From positions 1 to 13,554 of the forward strand of contig CALIEL010000315.1 of the NCBI GenBank assembly GCA_938022235.1: a stretch of DNA of 13,554 nt, read 5' to 3'. Below, piece by piece: positions 13,312-13,554 of the stretch (the first letter of the stretch is position 1; every line of letters begins with the position of its first letter). Source of the stretch: Oribacterium parvum. Its GTDB lineage: Bacteria > Bacillota > Clostridia > Lachnospirales > Lachnospiraceae. Both the position numbers and the translations under genes were made by a program. The notes below the pieces were generated by a model. The model saw only the letters and a list, made by a program, of their open reading frames with translations, was not told the origin of the DNA and searched no databases.

Positions 13312-13554
13312 ATGTATGAGATTCAAGAGAGAGTTCGTTATTCCGAGGTAACGGAGAAGGGAGAAATGAGCCTGTTTTCCGTGGTGAATCTTTTGCAGGA
13401 TTGTTCCACCTTTCATTCTCATGATGTGGGAATGTCCATTGAAGTTTTACAGAAAAAGCATAGAGCATGGCTCTTGAGTGCTTGGAATATTGAGCTATAT
13501 GCCCTGCCTAAGCTCTATGAGAAGCTTTCCATCGGAACGTCTCCCCACAATTTC
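13312..13554 (+). CDS. Acyl-ACP thioesterase, 5' part
   Basis: The frame is open from the ATG at 13312 to the window end, giving 81 N-terminal residues of a protein normally about 240 aa. The start MYEIQERVRYSEVTEKGEMS, then VVNLLQDCSTFHSHDVG, AWLLSAWNIEL and KLSIGTSPHNF match the first hotdog domain of the bacterial acyl-ACP thioesterase family (PF01643). Such enzymes release fatty acids from acyl-carrier protein, or in anaerobes a related acyl thioester, in the cytoplasm. The ribosome site is AAAGGGTGG, about eight bases upstream. The gene follows the mscL terminator and a 194-base gap in which I saw no clear promoter. The family is well supported; the substrate chain length cannot be told from this part. 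Confidence 0.85.
   Translation, partial: MYEIQERVRYSEVTEKGEMSLFSVVNLLQDCSTFHSHDVGMSIEVLQKKHRAWLLSAWNIELYALPKLYEKLSIGTSPHNF

Noticed and set aside
13192..13422. 76-codon minus-strand frame
   Set aside because: It overlaps the start of the acyl-ACP thioesterase, which has a clear family match on the + strand.

Overview
The window reads as a chromosomal segment of an anaerobic Firmicute, most likely a Lachnospiraceae-type Clostridium relative. Three things suggest this: strong AGGAGG-like ribosome sites, consensus SigA promoters and A/G-rich coding strands with AGA and CGT arginine codons. The gene set also fits, with a CUT1 sugar importer, an acyl-ACP thioesterase and an MscL carrying a CxxC tail. 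The genus cannot be fixed from sequence alone. All recognised genes lie on the + strand.

Layout. (1) 1-1079 is the 3' part of malQ (4-alpha-glucanotransferase), open at the left edge. (2) 1185-3495 holds two housekeeping genes: a Cof-type HAD phosphatase and a long AlaX-like Ala-tRNA editing hydrolase. (3) 3517-10489 is a sialic-acid (N-acetylneuraminate) operon. It has a good promoter, then nanE, a solute-binding lipoprotein, two CUT1 permeases, a NanA-type lyase, a cytoplasmic SGNH esterase and a ROK kinase (ManNAc kinase candidate). (4) 10481-10606 is a tandem 15-16 bp repeat array that begins inside the last codons of the kinase gene. (5) 10725-11867 is nagA. (6) 11942-12360 is a small two-helix membrane protein with its own consensus promoter. 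(7) 12368-12440 is a pair of direct repeats able to form hairpins. (8) 12626-13117 is mscL with a clear terminator. (9) 13312-13554 is the start of an acyl-ACP thioesterase, cut by the right edge.

How the genes work together (inference from families and order). The lipoprotein and two permeases import sialic acid. The SGNH enzyme may remove O-acetyl groups from it. The lyase cleaves it to ManNAc and pyruvate, and the ROK kinase makes ManNAc-6-P. NanE converts this to GlcNAc-6-P, and NagA deacetylates that to GlcN-6-P. Missing from the window are the transporter ATPase, NagB, a sialidase and a regulator of the RpiR/NanR kind. They would have to be elsewhere. A strong hairpin plus T-tract between the binding-protein gene and the permeases suggests the binding protein is made in excess over the membrane subunits.

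The window is mainly a recognisable catabolic locus, not an obviously new system. The parts worth a second look are the repeat array after the kinase, the zinc-site-less kinase with a low-complexity insert, the esterase in the pathway, and the twin hairpin repeats before mscL.
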